In this document: one piece after another, positions 44,594-53,869 of the stretch | How positions within the stretch are numbered: the first letter of the stretch is position 1 | Layout: every line of letters starts with the position of its first letter | Assembly (NCBI RefSeq): GCF_008973665.1 | Contig: NZ_WACP01000003.1 | Coordinates: 248,001-312,000, forward strand | Reading direction: 5' to 3' | DNA: 64,000 nt | DNA from: Paenibacillus tengchongensis | Lineage (GTDB): Bacteria > Bacillota > Bacilli > Paenibacillales > Paenibacillaceae | Program-made: the position numbers and the translations under genes | Notes under the pieces: generated by a model | The model's database searches: none | The model's input: only the letters and a program-made list of their open reading frames with translations | What the model was told of the DNA's origin: nothing

Positions 44594-46471
44594 ATGAAGC
44601 TGTTAACGGATCTTGATGCAATCCGCACGCTGGCGAAGGGCCGGCTCGATAACCGCAGGATCACCGGGCAGACGCCGGAGTCCATTCAGTACCGGTCCGT
44701 GATGGTCTGCGGCGGTACGGGCTGCACATCGTCGGATTCAAATGCCATCGTCGATGCGCTGAACCGGGAGATTGAAAGCTTAGGCATTCAGAATAAAGCG
44801 GAGGTGGTACGCACCGGCTGCTTCGGGCTGTGTGAGCTGGGTCCGGTCGTAATTGTGTACCCGGAAGGGATATTCTACAGCCGGGTAGAGGTGAAGGATA
44901 TTCCGGAAATTGTGGAGCAGCACCTGCTGTATGGAACACCCTACGAGAAACGGATTTACGAGCAGACCAAGAAGGACGGCGAGCTTCTTAATTTTGAGGA
45001 AACTGATTTCTATAAAAAACAGGTGCGCATTGCTTTGCGGAACTGCGGCACCATTGATCCCGAGGTCATTGATGAGTACATCGCCAGCGATGGTTATACG
45101 GCGCTTGGCAAGGTCATTATGACGATGACTCCCGGCCAGGTTGTTGATACGGTTAAGCGCTCCGGCTTGCGCGGGCGCGGCGGCGGCGGCTTTAACACCG
45201 GGCTGAAGTGGGAATTCGCCGCCAAGCAGGAGAAGACGCAGAAGTTCATCATCTGCAATGCCGATGAAGGTGACCCCGGGGCCTTCATGGACCGTTCTAT
45301 TCTGGAAGGCAACCCCCATGCCGTCATTGAGGCGATGGCGATTGCCGGGTATGCGATCGGGGCGAGCCAGGGCTTTGTCTATGTGCGGGCGGAATATCCT
45401 ATAGCCGTCCAGCGTTTAATGAAAGCGCTTGATCAAGCCCGGAAATATGAGCTGCTCGGCGACAATGTGCTCGGCACGGGGTTCAAGTTCGACATCGACG
45501 TCCGGCTCGGCGCAGGGGCCTTCGTCTGCGGGGAAGAGACGGCGCTGATCCATTCCATTGAGGGCTTCCGGGGGATGCCGACACCGAAGCCGCCGTTCCC
45601 GGCCGTACAGGGGCTGTGGAACGAGCCGACAATTATTAACAATGTGGAAACGCTGGCCAACATTCCGCAGATCATCCTGAACGGGGCGGACTGGTATGCC
45701 TCTATCGGAACGGAGAAGTCCAAGGGCACGAAGGTATTCGCCCTCGGCGGCAAGGTGGTTAACACCGGACTTGTCGAGGTGCCGATGGGTATCACACTGC
45801 GCGAGGTCATCTTCGAGATCGGCGGTGGCATTCCGAACGGCAAGAAGTTCAAGGCTGTGCAGACCGGCGGTCCTTCCGGCGGCTGTCTGACCGAAGAGCA
45901 TCTGGACTGTACCATCGACTTCGATACGCTGACCAGCCTGGGGTCCATGATGGGCTCCGGCGGGATGATCATTATGGACGAAGATACCTGCATGGTCGAC
46001 GTTGCCCGGTTCTACCTCGATTTCACGCGCGACGAATCCTGCGGCAAATGCACACCCTGCCGGATCGGCACCAAGCGGCTGCTGGAGCTGCTCGACAAGA
46101 TCACCGAGGGGAAAGGCACGCTTGCGGACCTCGATAAGATGGAAAGTCTGTCGCTGCAGATCAAGAATTCGTCGCTGTGTGCGCTCGGCCAGACGGCGCC
46201 TAACCCGGTCTTGTCCACCATCAAGTACTTCCGGGATGAATATGTGGCCCACATTACGGAGCAGAAATGCCCGGCAGGCGTCTGCAAATCGCTGATTTCC
46301 TATGAGATCGACGCGCAGCTGTGCAAGGGCTGCAGCCTCTGCGCCCGCAAATGTCCAACCGATGCCATCAGCGGCAAGCCGAAGGAGCCGTACGTCATCG
46401 AGAAGGCCACCTGCATCAAATGCGGCGTCTGCTTCGATGTCTGCAAATTCAAAGCCGTAATGATAGTCTGA
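44594..46471 (+). CDS. hydB: Bifurcating [FeFe]-hydrogenase flavin subunit HydB (NuoF-like)
   Basis: 625 residues from the ATG at 44594 (GGAGGTG upstream). The domains in order: an N-terminal thioredoxin-like [2Fe-2S] domain (CGGTGCTSSDS; CFGLC), the FMN/NADH core (GLRGRGGGGFNTGLKW; NADEGDPGAF), a NuoF-type [4Fe-4S] site (ESCGKCTPCRIG), and a C-terminal two-cluster ferredoxin domain (CKGCSLCARKCP; CIKCGVCFDVC). It holds the FMN where electrons from NADH and ferredoxin are combined. It lies 17 bases before hydA in the same operon. Confidence 0.95.
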   Translation: MKLLTDLDAIRTLAKGRLDNRRITGQTPESIQYRSVMVCGGTGCTSSDSNAIVDALNREIESLGIQNKAEVVRTGCFGLCELGPVVIVYPEGIFYSRVEVKDIPEIVEQHLLYGTPYEKRIYEQTKKDGELLNFEETDFYKKQVRIALRNCGTIDPEVIDEYIASDGYTALGKVIMTMTPGQVVDTVKRSGLRGRGGGGFNTGLKWEFAAKQEKTQKFIICNADEGDPGAFMDRSILEGNPHAVIEAMAIAGYAIGASQGFVYVRAEYPIAVQRLMKALDQARKYELLGDNVLGTGFKFDIDVRLGAGAFVCGEETALIHSIEGFRGMPTPKPPFPAVQGLWNEPTIINNVETLANIPQIILNGADWYASIGTEKSKGTKVFALGGKVVNTGLVEVPMGITLREVIFEIGGGIPNGKKFKAVQTGGPSGGCLTEEHLDCTIDFDTLTSLGSMMGSGGMIIMDEDTCMVDVARFYLDFTRDESCGKCTPCRIGTKRLLELLDKITEGKGTLADLDKMESLSLQIKNSSLCALGQTAPNPVLSTIKYFRDEYVAHITEQKCPAGVCKSLISYEIDAQLCKGCSLCARKCPTDAISGKPKEPYVIEKATCIKCGVCFDVCKFKAVMIV

Positions 46472-46488
46472 CAATAGGAGTGATCGGG

Positions 46489-48225
46489 TTGAAGACGATT
46501 AATATAACCATCGACGGAATCGATACGGAAATTCCCAAGGGCATGACCGTGCTGGAAGCGGCGCGCGGGCTCGATATTCAAATTCCCACCCTGTGCTATC
46601 TGCAAGGCGTCAACCACTCCACCAGCTGCCGGGTATGCGTGGTGGAGGTAGGCCCCAGGCTAATCGCCTCCTGCACGCTGATTGCCGAGGAAGGCATGCA
46701 GATCCGCACGAATACGAAGAAGGTGCGCGATGCCCGCCGGACTTCGGTGGAGCTCCTGCTGTCCGACCATGAACGCGAATGCCTCAGCTGTTCCCGCGGC
46801 GGCAGCTGCGAGCTGCAGTCGGTCTCGAATGATCTCAACATCCGCCAGGTGTCTTATGTCGGGGAGAAATCCAGCCAGGAGAAGGATTATACTTCTCCGG
46901 CCATCCTCCGGGATGCAGCGAAGTGTATTCTGTGCGGCCGTTGTGTCGGGGCCTGCGGAACCCTGCAGACCGTTCATGCTATAGGCTTCGCGGGGCGCGG
47001 CTTCGATACGGTGATTTCCACCGCATTCGGCCGGCCGCTGGCGGAATCGACCTGCATTAACTGCGGCCAGTGCATCATGGCCTGTCCCGTCGGCGCGCTC
47101 AGTGAGCACGAGAATATCGGCGATGTCTGGAACGCCATCGCCAACCCGGCCAAAACCGTGGTCGTGCAGACCGCTCCGGCGGTGCGCGTAGCACTCGGGG
47201 AAGAGTTCGGAATGCCGATCGGTTCCCGCGTCACCGGCAAGATGGTGGCCGCACTGCGGAGACTGGGCTTCGATAAGGTATTCGACACCAACTTCGGCGC
47301 CGACCTGACCATTATGGAAGAGGGGACAGAGCTGCTGAACCGGCTCGGCAGCGGGCAGAATCTGCCGCTGATGACCTCCTGCTGTCCGGGCTGGGTGAAG
47401 TTTGTGGAGCATAATTTCCCGAATATGCTGGATCATCTCTCGACCTGCAAGTCCCCGCATGAAATGGAAGGGGCGATGGTGAAATCTTATTTTGCCAAGA
47501 AGGAAGGGATTGCGCCGGAGGATATTGTCGTCGTCTCGATTATGCCCTGCACCGCCAAGAAGTTCGAGAGCGGCCGGGACGAATTGTCCGGCGGCGGGCT
47601 GTCTGATGTCGACTGGGTGCTGACGACCCGGGAGCTGGCGGCGATGATCAAGGAGGCCGGGATTGATTTCGCGAACCTGAAGGATGAGGCCTTCGACAAT
47701 CCGTTCGGCGAGGCTTCGGGCGCCGGAGTCATCTTCGGGGCAACCGGCGGAGTCGCTGAAGCGGCACTGCGTACCGTGTTCGAGCTGACCTCCGGGCAGG
47801 AGCTGGAGACGGTCGAGTATACGGCGGTCCGGGGGATGGAGGGCATCAAAGAGAATGTGATCGAGCTGCCGGGCGGCAAGGAGATCCGGACAGCTGTGGT
47901 TCACGGACTCGGCAATGCCCGTAAGCTGATGGAAGCTATAGAGCGGGGCGAGAAGAGCTACGACTTTATGGAGGTCATGGCTTGTGCAGGCGGCTGTATT
48001 ACAGGCGGCGGGCAGCCGATCCATGATGCGAGAACCGTGGAGACGGTCAATATTAAAGCGGAGCGGGCGAAAGGCATTTATTCCGAGGATGAGGCGCAAG
48101 AGATCCGCAAATCGCATAAGAACCCGCAGATTCAGAAGCTGTATGCGGAATTTCTGGGCAGCCCCGGCGGCCACAAGTCCCACGAGCTGCTGCATACTCA
48201 CTATCTTGTGCGTTCCCGGTTCTGA
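46489..48225 (+). CDS. hydA: [FeFe]-hydrogenase catalytic subunit HydA (group A3)
   Basis: 578 residues starting at TTG 46489, with AATAGGAG at 46474-46480; a longer upstream reading is an overlap with hydB and is rejected. An N-terminal [2Fe-2S] domain (CYLQGVNHSTSCRVC), the His-Cys3 cluster (HERECLSCSRGGSC) and two [4Fe-4S] clusters (CILCGRCVGAC; CINCGQCIMACP) lead to the H-domain. L1 is TSCCPGW (Cys298 proton-transfer, Cys299 ligand), L2 MPCTAKK (Cys354), L3 MACAGGCITGGGQP (Cys499, Cys503). All H-cluster residues are present, so it should be active. It lacks the extra C-terminal [2Fe-2S] domain of the Thermotoga enzyme. Confidence 0.96.
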   Translation: MKTINITIDGIDTEIPKGMTVLEAARGLDIQIPTLCYLQGVNHSTSCRVCVVEVGPRLIASCTLIAEEGMQIRTNTKKVRDARRTSVELLLSDHERECLSCSRGGSCELQSVSNDLNIRQVSYVGEKSSQEKDYTSPAILRDAAKCILCGRCVGACGTLQTVHAIGFAGRGFDTVISTAFGRPLAESTCINCGQCIMACPVGALSEHENIGDVWNAIANPAKTVVVQTAPAVRVALGEEFGMPIGSRVTGKMVAALRRLGFDKVFDTNFGADLTIMEEGTELLNRLGSGQNLPLMTSCCPGWVKFVEHNFPNMLDHLSTCKSPHEMEGAMVKSYFAKKEGIAPEDIVVVSIMPCTAKKFESGRDELSGGGLSDVDWVLTTRELAAMIKEAGIDFANLKDEAFDNPFGEASGAGVIFGATGGVAEAALRTVFELTSGQELETVEYTAVRGMEGIKENVIELPGGKEIRTAVVHGLGNARKLMEAIERGEKSYDFMEVMACAGGCITGGGQPIHDARTVETVNIKAERAKGIYSEDEAQEIRKSHKNPQIQKLYAEFLGSPGGHKSHELLHTHYLVRSRF

Positions 48226-48302
48226 GAGCAGGTTTCATCGAAGAGAATACTGGTCTGACCAAAATCAATTTTGCCTAAAGTGCAACTCGGGAGGTTGACG
48301 CC

Positions 48303-49727
48303 GTGCGGAAGGAATTGGAGGCGGCACATTTTATCGACGATGAGGAAATCCACCGGAGCTTGCGGGAAGCCGCAGTCAAAGCCGGGGACCAGGCCTATGT
48401 CCAAGAATTGTTGGCAAAGGCGCAGGAATGCAAGGGACTGACCCACCGGGAAGCGGCCGTGCTGCTGGAGGTTACCGATCCGGAGGTGCTCGCCGACATC
48501 TACACTTCCGCCAGGGCGGTCAAGGAAAAGATATACGGCAACCGCATCGTCTTGTTTGCCCCGCTGTACATCAGCAATTACTGTGTCAATAACTGCGAAT
48601 ACTGCGGTTACAAGCACAGCAACAAGGATTTCGAGCGGCGCAGGCTGCAGATGGACGAATTGGCGGAGGAAGTGCGGGTGCTGCAGGAGCTGGGGCACAA
48701 ACGGCTGGTGGTGGAAGCGGGGGAGGACCCCGTGCATTGCGGGATTGATTATGTCGTGGAAGCGATTGAGACCATTTATGCGGTCAAGGTGGATAACGGC
48801 AGCATCCGGCGGGTGAACGTCAATATTGCGGCCACCACCGTCGAAGACTACCGGAAGCTGCATGATGCCGGGATCGGCACCTATATATTGTTCCAGGAAA
48901 CGTACCATAGGCCCACTTATGCGGAGCTGCACCCGCAGGGCCCGAAGAGTGACTATGACTGGCATACCACGGCGATGGACCGGGCGCAGCTGGGCGGGAT
49001 CGACGATGTCGGTGTCGGGGTGCTCTACGGACTGTATGACCACAAGTATGATACAGTCGCCATGCTGATGCATGCGGAGCATTTGGAGGAACGTTTTGGC
49101 GTCGGTCCACACACCTTGTCCGTACCACGCCTGCGCGTAGCGGAAGGTGTTAATTTGAAAACGTATCCATACCTGGTGGAGGATGCGGAGTTCAAGAAGC
49201 TGGTTGCCGTGCTGCGGCTGGCGGTGCCTTATGCGGGAATGATTCTGTCCACCCGCGAGGAGCCGGGGTTCCGGGATGAGATCATCAAGCTGGGAATTTC
49301 GCAGATCAGCGCAGGCTCCAGCACCGGTGTCGGGGGGTACATGGAAGCGAAGAAAGGGAATACCGCACGCTCCAAAGAAAAGCCCCAGTTCGAGGTCAGC
49401 GACCACCGCTCACCCGAGGAGATTATCTATAGCCTGTGCCGCGACGGCTATGTTCCGAGCTATTGTACTGCCTGTTACAGGGAAGGGCGCACGGGCGACC
49501 GGTTTATGCGGCTGGCCAAGTCCGGACAGATTCATAATGTATGCCAACCCAACTCTCTGCTGACCTTCAAAGAGTACCTGCTGGATTATGCCGGGGAGGA
49601 TACCCGGGCGCTCGGCGAAGAGATTATTCGTCAGGGGCTGGAGACCATCCCCAAAGAATCTGCGCGGAAAATCACACTCGACCGGCTGAAGCGCCTGGAG
49701 CAGGGCGAGCGGGATCTGCGGTTTTGA
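48303..49727 (+). CDS. hydG: [FeFe]-hydrogenase maturase HydG (tyrosine lyase)
   Basis: 474 residues from GTG 48303 (GGGAGG upstream). HydG splits tyrosine to p-cresol, CO and cyanide and builds the Fe(CO)2(CN) synthon. The radical-SAM motif CX3CX2C is Cys94, Cys98, Cys101 (CVNNCEYCGY). The C-terminal auxiliary cluster motif CX2CX22C is intact (CTACYREGRTGDRFM ... HNVC). Family segments KRLVVEAGED and GQLGGIDDVG-like (AQLGGIDDVGVGVLYGLYD) are present. It sits between hydA and the first hydF. Confidence 0.96.
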   Translation: MRKELEAAHFIDDEEIHRSLREAAVKAGDQAYVQELLAKAQECKGLTHREAAVLLEVTDPEVLADIYTSARAVKEKIYGNRIVLFAPLYISNYCVNNCEYCGYKHSNKDFERRRLQMDELAEEVRVLQELGHKRLVVEAGEDPVHCGIDYVVEAIETIYAVKVDNGSIRRVNVNIAATTVEDYRKLHDAGIGTYILFQETYHRPTYAELHPQGPKSDYDWHTTAMDRAQLGGIDDVGVGVLYGLYDHKYDTVAMLMHAEHLEERFGVGPHTLSVPRLRVAEGVNLKTYPYLVEDAEFKKLVAVLRLAVPYAGMILSTREEPGFRDEIIKLGISQISAGSSTGVGGYMEAKKGNTARSKEKPQFEVSDHRSPEEIIYSLCRDGYVPSYCTACYREGRTGDRFMRLAKSGQIHNVCQPNSLLTFKEYLLDYAGEDTRALGEEIIRQGLETIPKESARKITLDRLKRLEQGERDLRF

Positions 49728-49775
49728 CGGATTTATTGCCCAATTTCCTGTTTCAACACGAAGGAGGAAGAAGCG

Positions 49776-50969
49776 ATGCAAACGATACTGCCTACGGGCA
49801 AGATGCATATTTCAGTGTTCGGCCGAAAAAATTCGGGCAAATCCAGCCTGATCAACGCCCTGACCGGAAGCACCTCGCTGATGGTGGGCGACAAGCCGGG
49901 GACGACGACCGAGCCGGTCTATCAAGCTTTTGAGATGGATAAGGTGGGGCCTGTCATGTTTGTAGACACCGCCGGCATCGACGACGAGACGGAAACGGGG
50001 CCGTTTCTGGTGCAGAAGACGCGCGAGGTGATGGATCTCACCGATCTTGGCATCCTGATCTTCTCGGAGGAGAGCGACAACTTCAAGCTGGAGAAAGAGT
50101 GGTACCGCGAGCTGGATAAACGCCATATTCCCGTCATCGGCGTCATTACCAAGACCGACGACCATTATGTCGATACCGATTCGCTCAAAAGAGAGCTGGA
50201 CATCCCGATCATCAAGGTAAGCGTGAAGCGGAACGTGAATCTCGGCGGGCTGCGCTATGCCATCCGGGACCGCGCGCCTGCTGAATTTGAGCGCAGCAGC
50301 ATTGTAGGCGATCTGGTGAAGCCGGGTGATGTGGTGGTCATGGTGGTGCCGGAGAAGATTCCGGCCCCGAAATACCGGCTGGTCGCCTCCCAGCAGCAGA
50401 TTCTCCGCGACCTGCTCGACCATCATGTGCTGGCGCTGACGGTAACCGAAGCGGAGCTGCCGGTGCTGCTGATGGATCTGAAGGTGCAGCCCGACCTGGT
50501 TATTACGGACTCACAGGTGTTCGGCATCGTCAATGAGATTCTTCCGGCCGAGGTGCCGCTGACGACCATTGCCGTGCTGATGGCGCGCTTCAAGGGCGAT
50601 CTCGATACCTTCGTCGCCGGAACAAAGGTGATTGCCGGCTTGAAGCCAGGCGATAAAGTTCTGTTGTCCGAGGCGTGCATCCATCATCCGCACAACGGCG
50701 AAATCGACCGCGCGCTAGTCCGCGCCAAGCTGCACGAGGCGGCAGGCGGTGCACTGCAGATTACCTCAAGCGTCGGACCGGAATTCCCGGAGGATATTTC
50801 CCGGTATAAGCTGGTCGTCCACTGCGGGGGCTGCATTTTTAACCGCAAGCAGCTGATGGACCGGCTCGCGCGTTCCGGAGAGAAGGGAGTGCCGATTACC
50901 AATTACGGCATCGCCTTTGCTTACTTCAACGGCATCTTGCCGCGTGTGCTGGAAGTGCTGCATAAGTGA
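49776..50969 (+). CDS. hydF: HydF paralogue 1 (GTPase scaffold, divergent G4/G5)
   Basis: 397 residues with AAGGAGGAAG upstream. HydF is the GTPase scaffold on which the diiron cluster is assembled and handed to HydA. It has G1 GRKNSGKSS, G2/G3 region PGTTTEPVY and DTAGIDD, a dimerisation domain, and the C-terminal [4Fe-4S] ligands CIHH ... HCGGC. Unlike the second copy, its G4 is TKTD rather than NKXD and G5 reads VSVKR rather than VSA. It also lacks an approximately 25-residue helix insertion. This suggests altered nucleotide handling. Its stop overlaps the aspartase-like start (GTGA). Confidence 0.9.
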   Translation: MQTILPTGKMHISVFGRKNSGKSSLINALTGSTSLMVGDKPGTTTEPVYQAFEMDKVGPVMFVDTAGIDDETETGPFLVQKTREVMDLTDLGILIFSEESDNFKLEKEWYRELDKRHIPVIGVITKTDDHYVDTDSLKRELDIPIIKVSVKRNVNLGGLRYAIRDRAPAEFERSSIVGDLVKPGDVVVMVVPEKIPAPKYRLVASQQQILRDLLDHHVLALTVTEAELPVLLMDLKVQPDLVITDSQVFGIVNEILPAEVPLTTIAVLMARFKGDLDTFVAGTKVIAGLKPGDKVLLSEACIHHPHNGEIDRALVRAKLHEAAGGALQITSSVGPEFPEDISRYKLVVHCGGCIFNRKQLMDRLARSGEKGVPITNYGIAFAYFNGILPRVLEVLHK

Positions 50970-52390
50970 AAAAAGGCACAAACATTTCCCGCGCTCATCA
51001 TCGCCGGGAAACCGATCATCTGGGCAGCCTGGATTTGCCCGCTGACGCCTATTACGGACTGCAGACAGCGCGGGCGCTGGAGAATTTCCCGGTCAGCAGC
51101 CGCCCGGTTCATCCGCAGCTGCTGCACGGCCTGTTTACAGTGAAGAAAGCCGCAGCGCTGACCCACTTGAAGCTGGGCAGCTTCCCGGAGCCGGTTGCCC
51201 GGGCTATCGCAGAGGTCTGCGATGAACTGCTGGCGGGAAATTACAGCGCTCAGTTCCCGGTGGATGCACTCCAGGGCGGTGCCGGGACATCGACCAACAT
51301 GAATGTGAACGAGGTAATCGCCAATCTGGCGGCTCTAAGGCTGGGCGGAAGGTGCGGAGACTATTCACTGGTTCATCCGCTGGATCATGTGAACCGGCAT
51401 CAGTCGACCAATGATGTATATCCGGCCGCCCTGCGGATTGCTGCCATCGGTCTGGTGCGGCGCGTAAGCGCCGCTTTTGCTTCACTGCAGGAGACGCTGC
51501 AGGAGAAGGAGCAGGAGTTCGCCGGTGTGCTCAAGCTGGGGCGGACAGAGCTGATGGACGCTCTGCCGATGACGGCGGGGCAGGGCTTTGGTGCCTATGC
51601 CAAGGCTATTGCCCGGGACCGTTGGCGGCTGTACAAGGCGGAAGAACGGCTTCGCGAAATTTCTATCGGCGGAACGGCTATCGGGACGGGCCTGAACGCT
51701 CCGCCGAAATACACGTATTACATGACCGACTTTCTTCAGGAACTGACCGGATATGGTCTGGCTCGCAGCGAATATCCGATGGACCAGACGCAGAATATGG
51801 ATGTGTTTGTTGAGGTGTCCGGGCTGCTCAAGACGGCGGCCGTTAATCTGCTCAAAATCACGGGCGATCTGCGCCTGCTGGCCAGCGGACCGGCAGGCGG
51901 GCTCGGGGAGCTGGAGCTGCCGCCAGTTCAGGCAGGCTCCTCCATGATGCCGGGGAAGTGGAATCCCGTCATCGCCGAAATGGCCGGCCAGGCCGCCATG
52001 AAGGTCATCGCCAACGATACGGCCGTGACGCTGGCAGCAGCGGGTGGACAACTGGAGCTGAACGCCTTCACGCCGCTGATCGCGGATAGCCTGCTGGAAT
52101 CGCTGGACATTCTGGCGCGCGCCGTAGAACTGCTTGATGAGCGCTGTGTGCGGGGTATCCAGGCCAATGCCGGCCGTTGCCGGCAGATGCTGGAGAATTC
52201 AACGGCACTAGCCACCGCTTTAGTCGGGCATATTGGTTATGAGCGTTCCGCTGAGGTGGCGCTTCGTGCAAGACGGGAGAATATAACCGTGCGTCAGGCC
52301 GTTCTTGAGTCCGGCCTGCTGTCTCTGGAGCAAATTGACCGGATTCTCAGCACAGAGGAAGTAACCCGGCCGGGAACTCCCGGATGTTAG
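50966..52390 (+). CDS. Aspartate ammonia-lyase-like protein of the hydrogenase operon
   Basis: 474 residues, GTG start overlapping the hydF stop. A fumarase/aspartase superfamily enzyme: GGAGTSTNMNVNEV, HVNRHQSTNDVYP, GRTELMDALPMTAGQ, and the flexible signature loop GSSMMPGKWNPV (Trp where most aspartases have Val). It would convert aspartate to fumarate and ammonia. Aspartase genes are known to sit beside hydEFG in several anaerobes, and ammonia supply for the dithiomethylamine bridge is a plausible link, but the specific role is inference. Being embedded between two hydF genes is a strong association. Confidence 0.88.
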   Translation: MKKGTNISRAHHRRETDHLGSLDLPADAYYGLQTARALENFPVSSRPVHPQLLHGLFTVKKAAALTHLKLGSFPEPVARAIAEVCDELLAGNYSAQFPVDALQGGAGTSTNMNVNEVIANLAALRLGGRCGDYSLVHPLDHVNRHQSTNDVYPAALRIAAIGLVRRVSAAFASLQETLQEKEQEFAGVLKLGRTELMDALPMTAGQGFGAYAKAIARDRWRLYKAEERLREISIGGTAIGTGLNAPPKYTYYMTDFLQELTGYGLARSEYPMDQTQNMDVFVEVSGLLKTAAVNLLKITGDLRLLASGPAGGLGELELPPVQAGSSMMPGKWNPVIAEMAGQAAMKVIANDTAVTLAAAGGQLELNAFTPLIADSLLESLDILARAVELLDERCVRGIQANAGRCRQMLENSTALATALVGHIGYERSAEVALRARRENITVRQAVLESGLLSLEQIDRILSTEEVTRPGTPGC

Positions 52391-52453
52391 CGCGGCACAG
52401 GTTTATGATCCACGGAATGAGAATAAGGAGAATGAGGATAAGGAGAATACTGC

Positions 52454-53731
52454 ATGAGTCTGAACGACACGCCCCGTTCCGGCCGCCTGCATATCGCCCT
52501 CTTCGGCAGGCGCAACGCCGGTAAATCGAGCATCATCAACGCAATTACGAAGCAGGATATTGCCGTCGTCTCTCCGGTTAAGGGCACCACCACCGATCCG
52601 GTATACAAGGCGATGGAGCTGCTGCCGCTCGGTCCGGTGGTGTTCATTGACACCGCCGGCCTGGACGATGAGGGGGAACTCGGCGAGCTGCGCAAGAAAA
52701 AGACGCTGGAAGTGCTGACCCATACCGACATCGCGCTGATTGTCGTGGACGCTGACTGCGGTGCGGGTGCACTGGAGCGTCAGCTTGCCGCAGACATCCG
52801 CAGCAAGGGGATTACGGTCATCGGCATTCTTAATAAATGCGATTTGGTGGCGGGCCTGAGCGGCACGGGTCCGGAAGCGGTTGCGGCAGAGGTCCGGCGC
52901 ATGGAAGAAGAGCTGGGCCTTACGGTAATGCCTGTCTCAGCCCGGGAGCGGTACGGCTTCAAGGAACTGAAGAAGGCGCTGGCCAACGCCATTCCGGACG
53001 AAGAGGATAAGTTCCGCATTGTCGGAGACATCATCGCCTCGGGTGACCTGGTTGTGCTGGTGACCCCCATCGACAAGGCGGCGCCCAAAGGCAGGCTGAT
53101 TCTGCCGCAGCAGCAGACGATCCGCGACATTCTGGAGAGCGATGCGATTGCTGTTGTCACCAAGGAGCATGAGCTCAGGGAGACGCTGAACAGCCTGGGC
53201 CGGAAGCCGCGGCTGGTTATCACCGATTCGCAGGTGTTCCTGAAGGCGGCGGCGGATACGCCGAAGGATGTGGCGCTGACCTCATTCTCGATCCTGTTCG
53301 CCCGGAATAAGGGCGATCTGGAGGAGCTGGTCCGGGGCGCCCGCGCCATCGGACGCCTGCAGAGCGGCGACAAAGTGCTGGTCGCCGAAGCCTGCACCCA
53401 CCACCAGCAGCCGGATGATATCGGCAGGGTGAAGCTGCCCCGCTGGATTCGCCAGGCCTGCGGCAAAGAGCTTCAGTTCGATCACGCGAATGGAATGAGC
53501 TTCCCGGAGAACATCACGGAGTATGCGCTGATCGTGCATTGCGGCGGCTGTATGCTGAACCGCCGGCAGATGCTGTGGCGGATAGAGCAGGCAAGGGCAG
53601 CCGGGGTGCCGATCGTGAACTATGGCGTAGCCATCGCTTACGTGCAGGGCATTCTGGAGCGGGCGGTCGCCCCCTTTCCCCTGGCACGGCTGGCCTGGGA
53701 GGAGGCAGGCGAACAGCCGCAGCTTCACTGA
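52454..53731 (+). CDS. hydF: HydF paralogue 2 (canonical GTPase scaffold)
   Basis: 425 residues. Two tandem ribosome-site-like copies (ATAAGGAGAAT-type) lie at about 52423-52450. It has all canonical G motifs: G1 GRRNAGKSS, PVKGTTTDPVY, DTAGLDD, G4 NKCD and G5 VSARE. The C-terminal cluster ligands are CTHH ... HCGGC. It is clearly homologous to the hydF at 49776 but is not a recent duplicate. It is the last gene of the hydrogenase operon, followed by a strong terminator. Either copy could be the main scaffold; HydF dimers could be mixed. Confidence 0.92.
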   Translation: MSLNDTPRSGRLHIALFGRRNAGKSSIINAITKQDIAVVSPVKGTTTDPVYKAMELLPLGPVVFIDTAGLDDEGELGELRKKKTLEVLTHTDIALIVVDADCGAGALERQLAADIRSKGITVIGILNKCDLVAGLSGTGPEAVAAEVRRMEEELGLTVMPVSARERYGFKELKKALANAIPDEEDKFRIVGDIIASGDLVVLVTPIDKAAPKGRLILPQQQTIRDILESDAIAVVTKEHELRETLNSLGRKPRLVITDSQVFLKAAADTPKDVALTSFSILFARNKGDLEELVRGARAIGRLQSGDKVLVAEACTHHQQPDDIGRVKLPRWIRQACGKELQFDHANGMSFPENITEYALIVHCGGCMLNRRQMLWRIEQARAAGVPIVNYGVAIAYVQGILERAVAPFPLARLAWEEAGEQPQLH

Positions 53732-53740
53732 CATGAATAG

Positions 53741-53787
53741 GGACTGATCCGGCTGCCGCAGGGCGGCGGGGATCAGTCCTTTTTTTT
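53741..53787 (+). terminator. Intrinsic terminator of the hydrogenase operon
   Basis: GGACTGATCC/GGATCAGTCC 10-bp stem enclosing a GCCGC/GCGGC stem, then eight T. Confidence 0.9.
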
Positions 53788-53869
53788 ATCCATGAAATAT
53801 ATAAAACAGTGCGCATAATAGCATAAATACTTATAAGTACATATTTTAAAAGGTAAAATCTGCGTTGAA

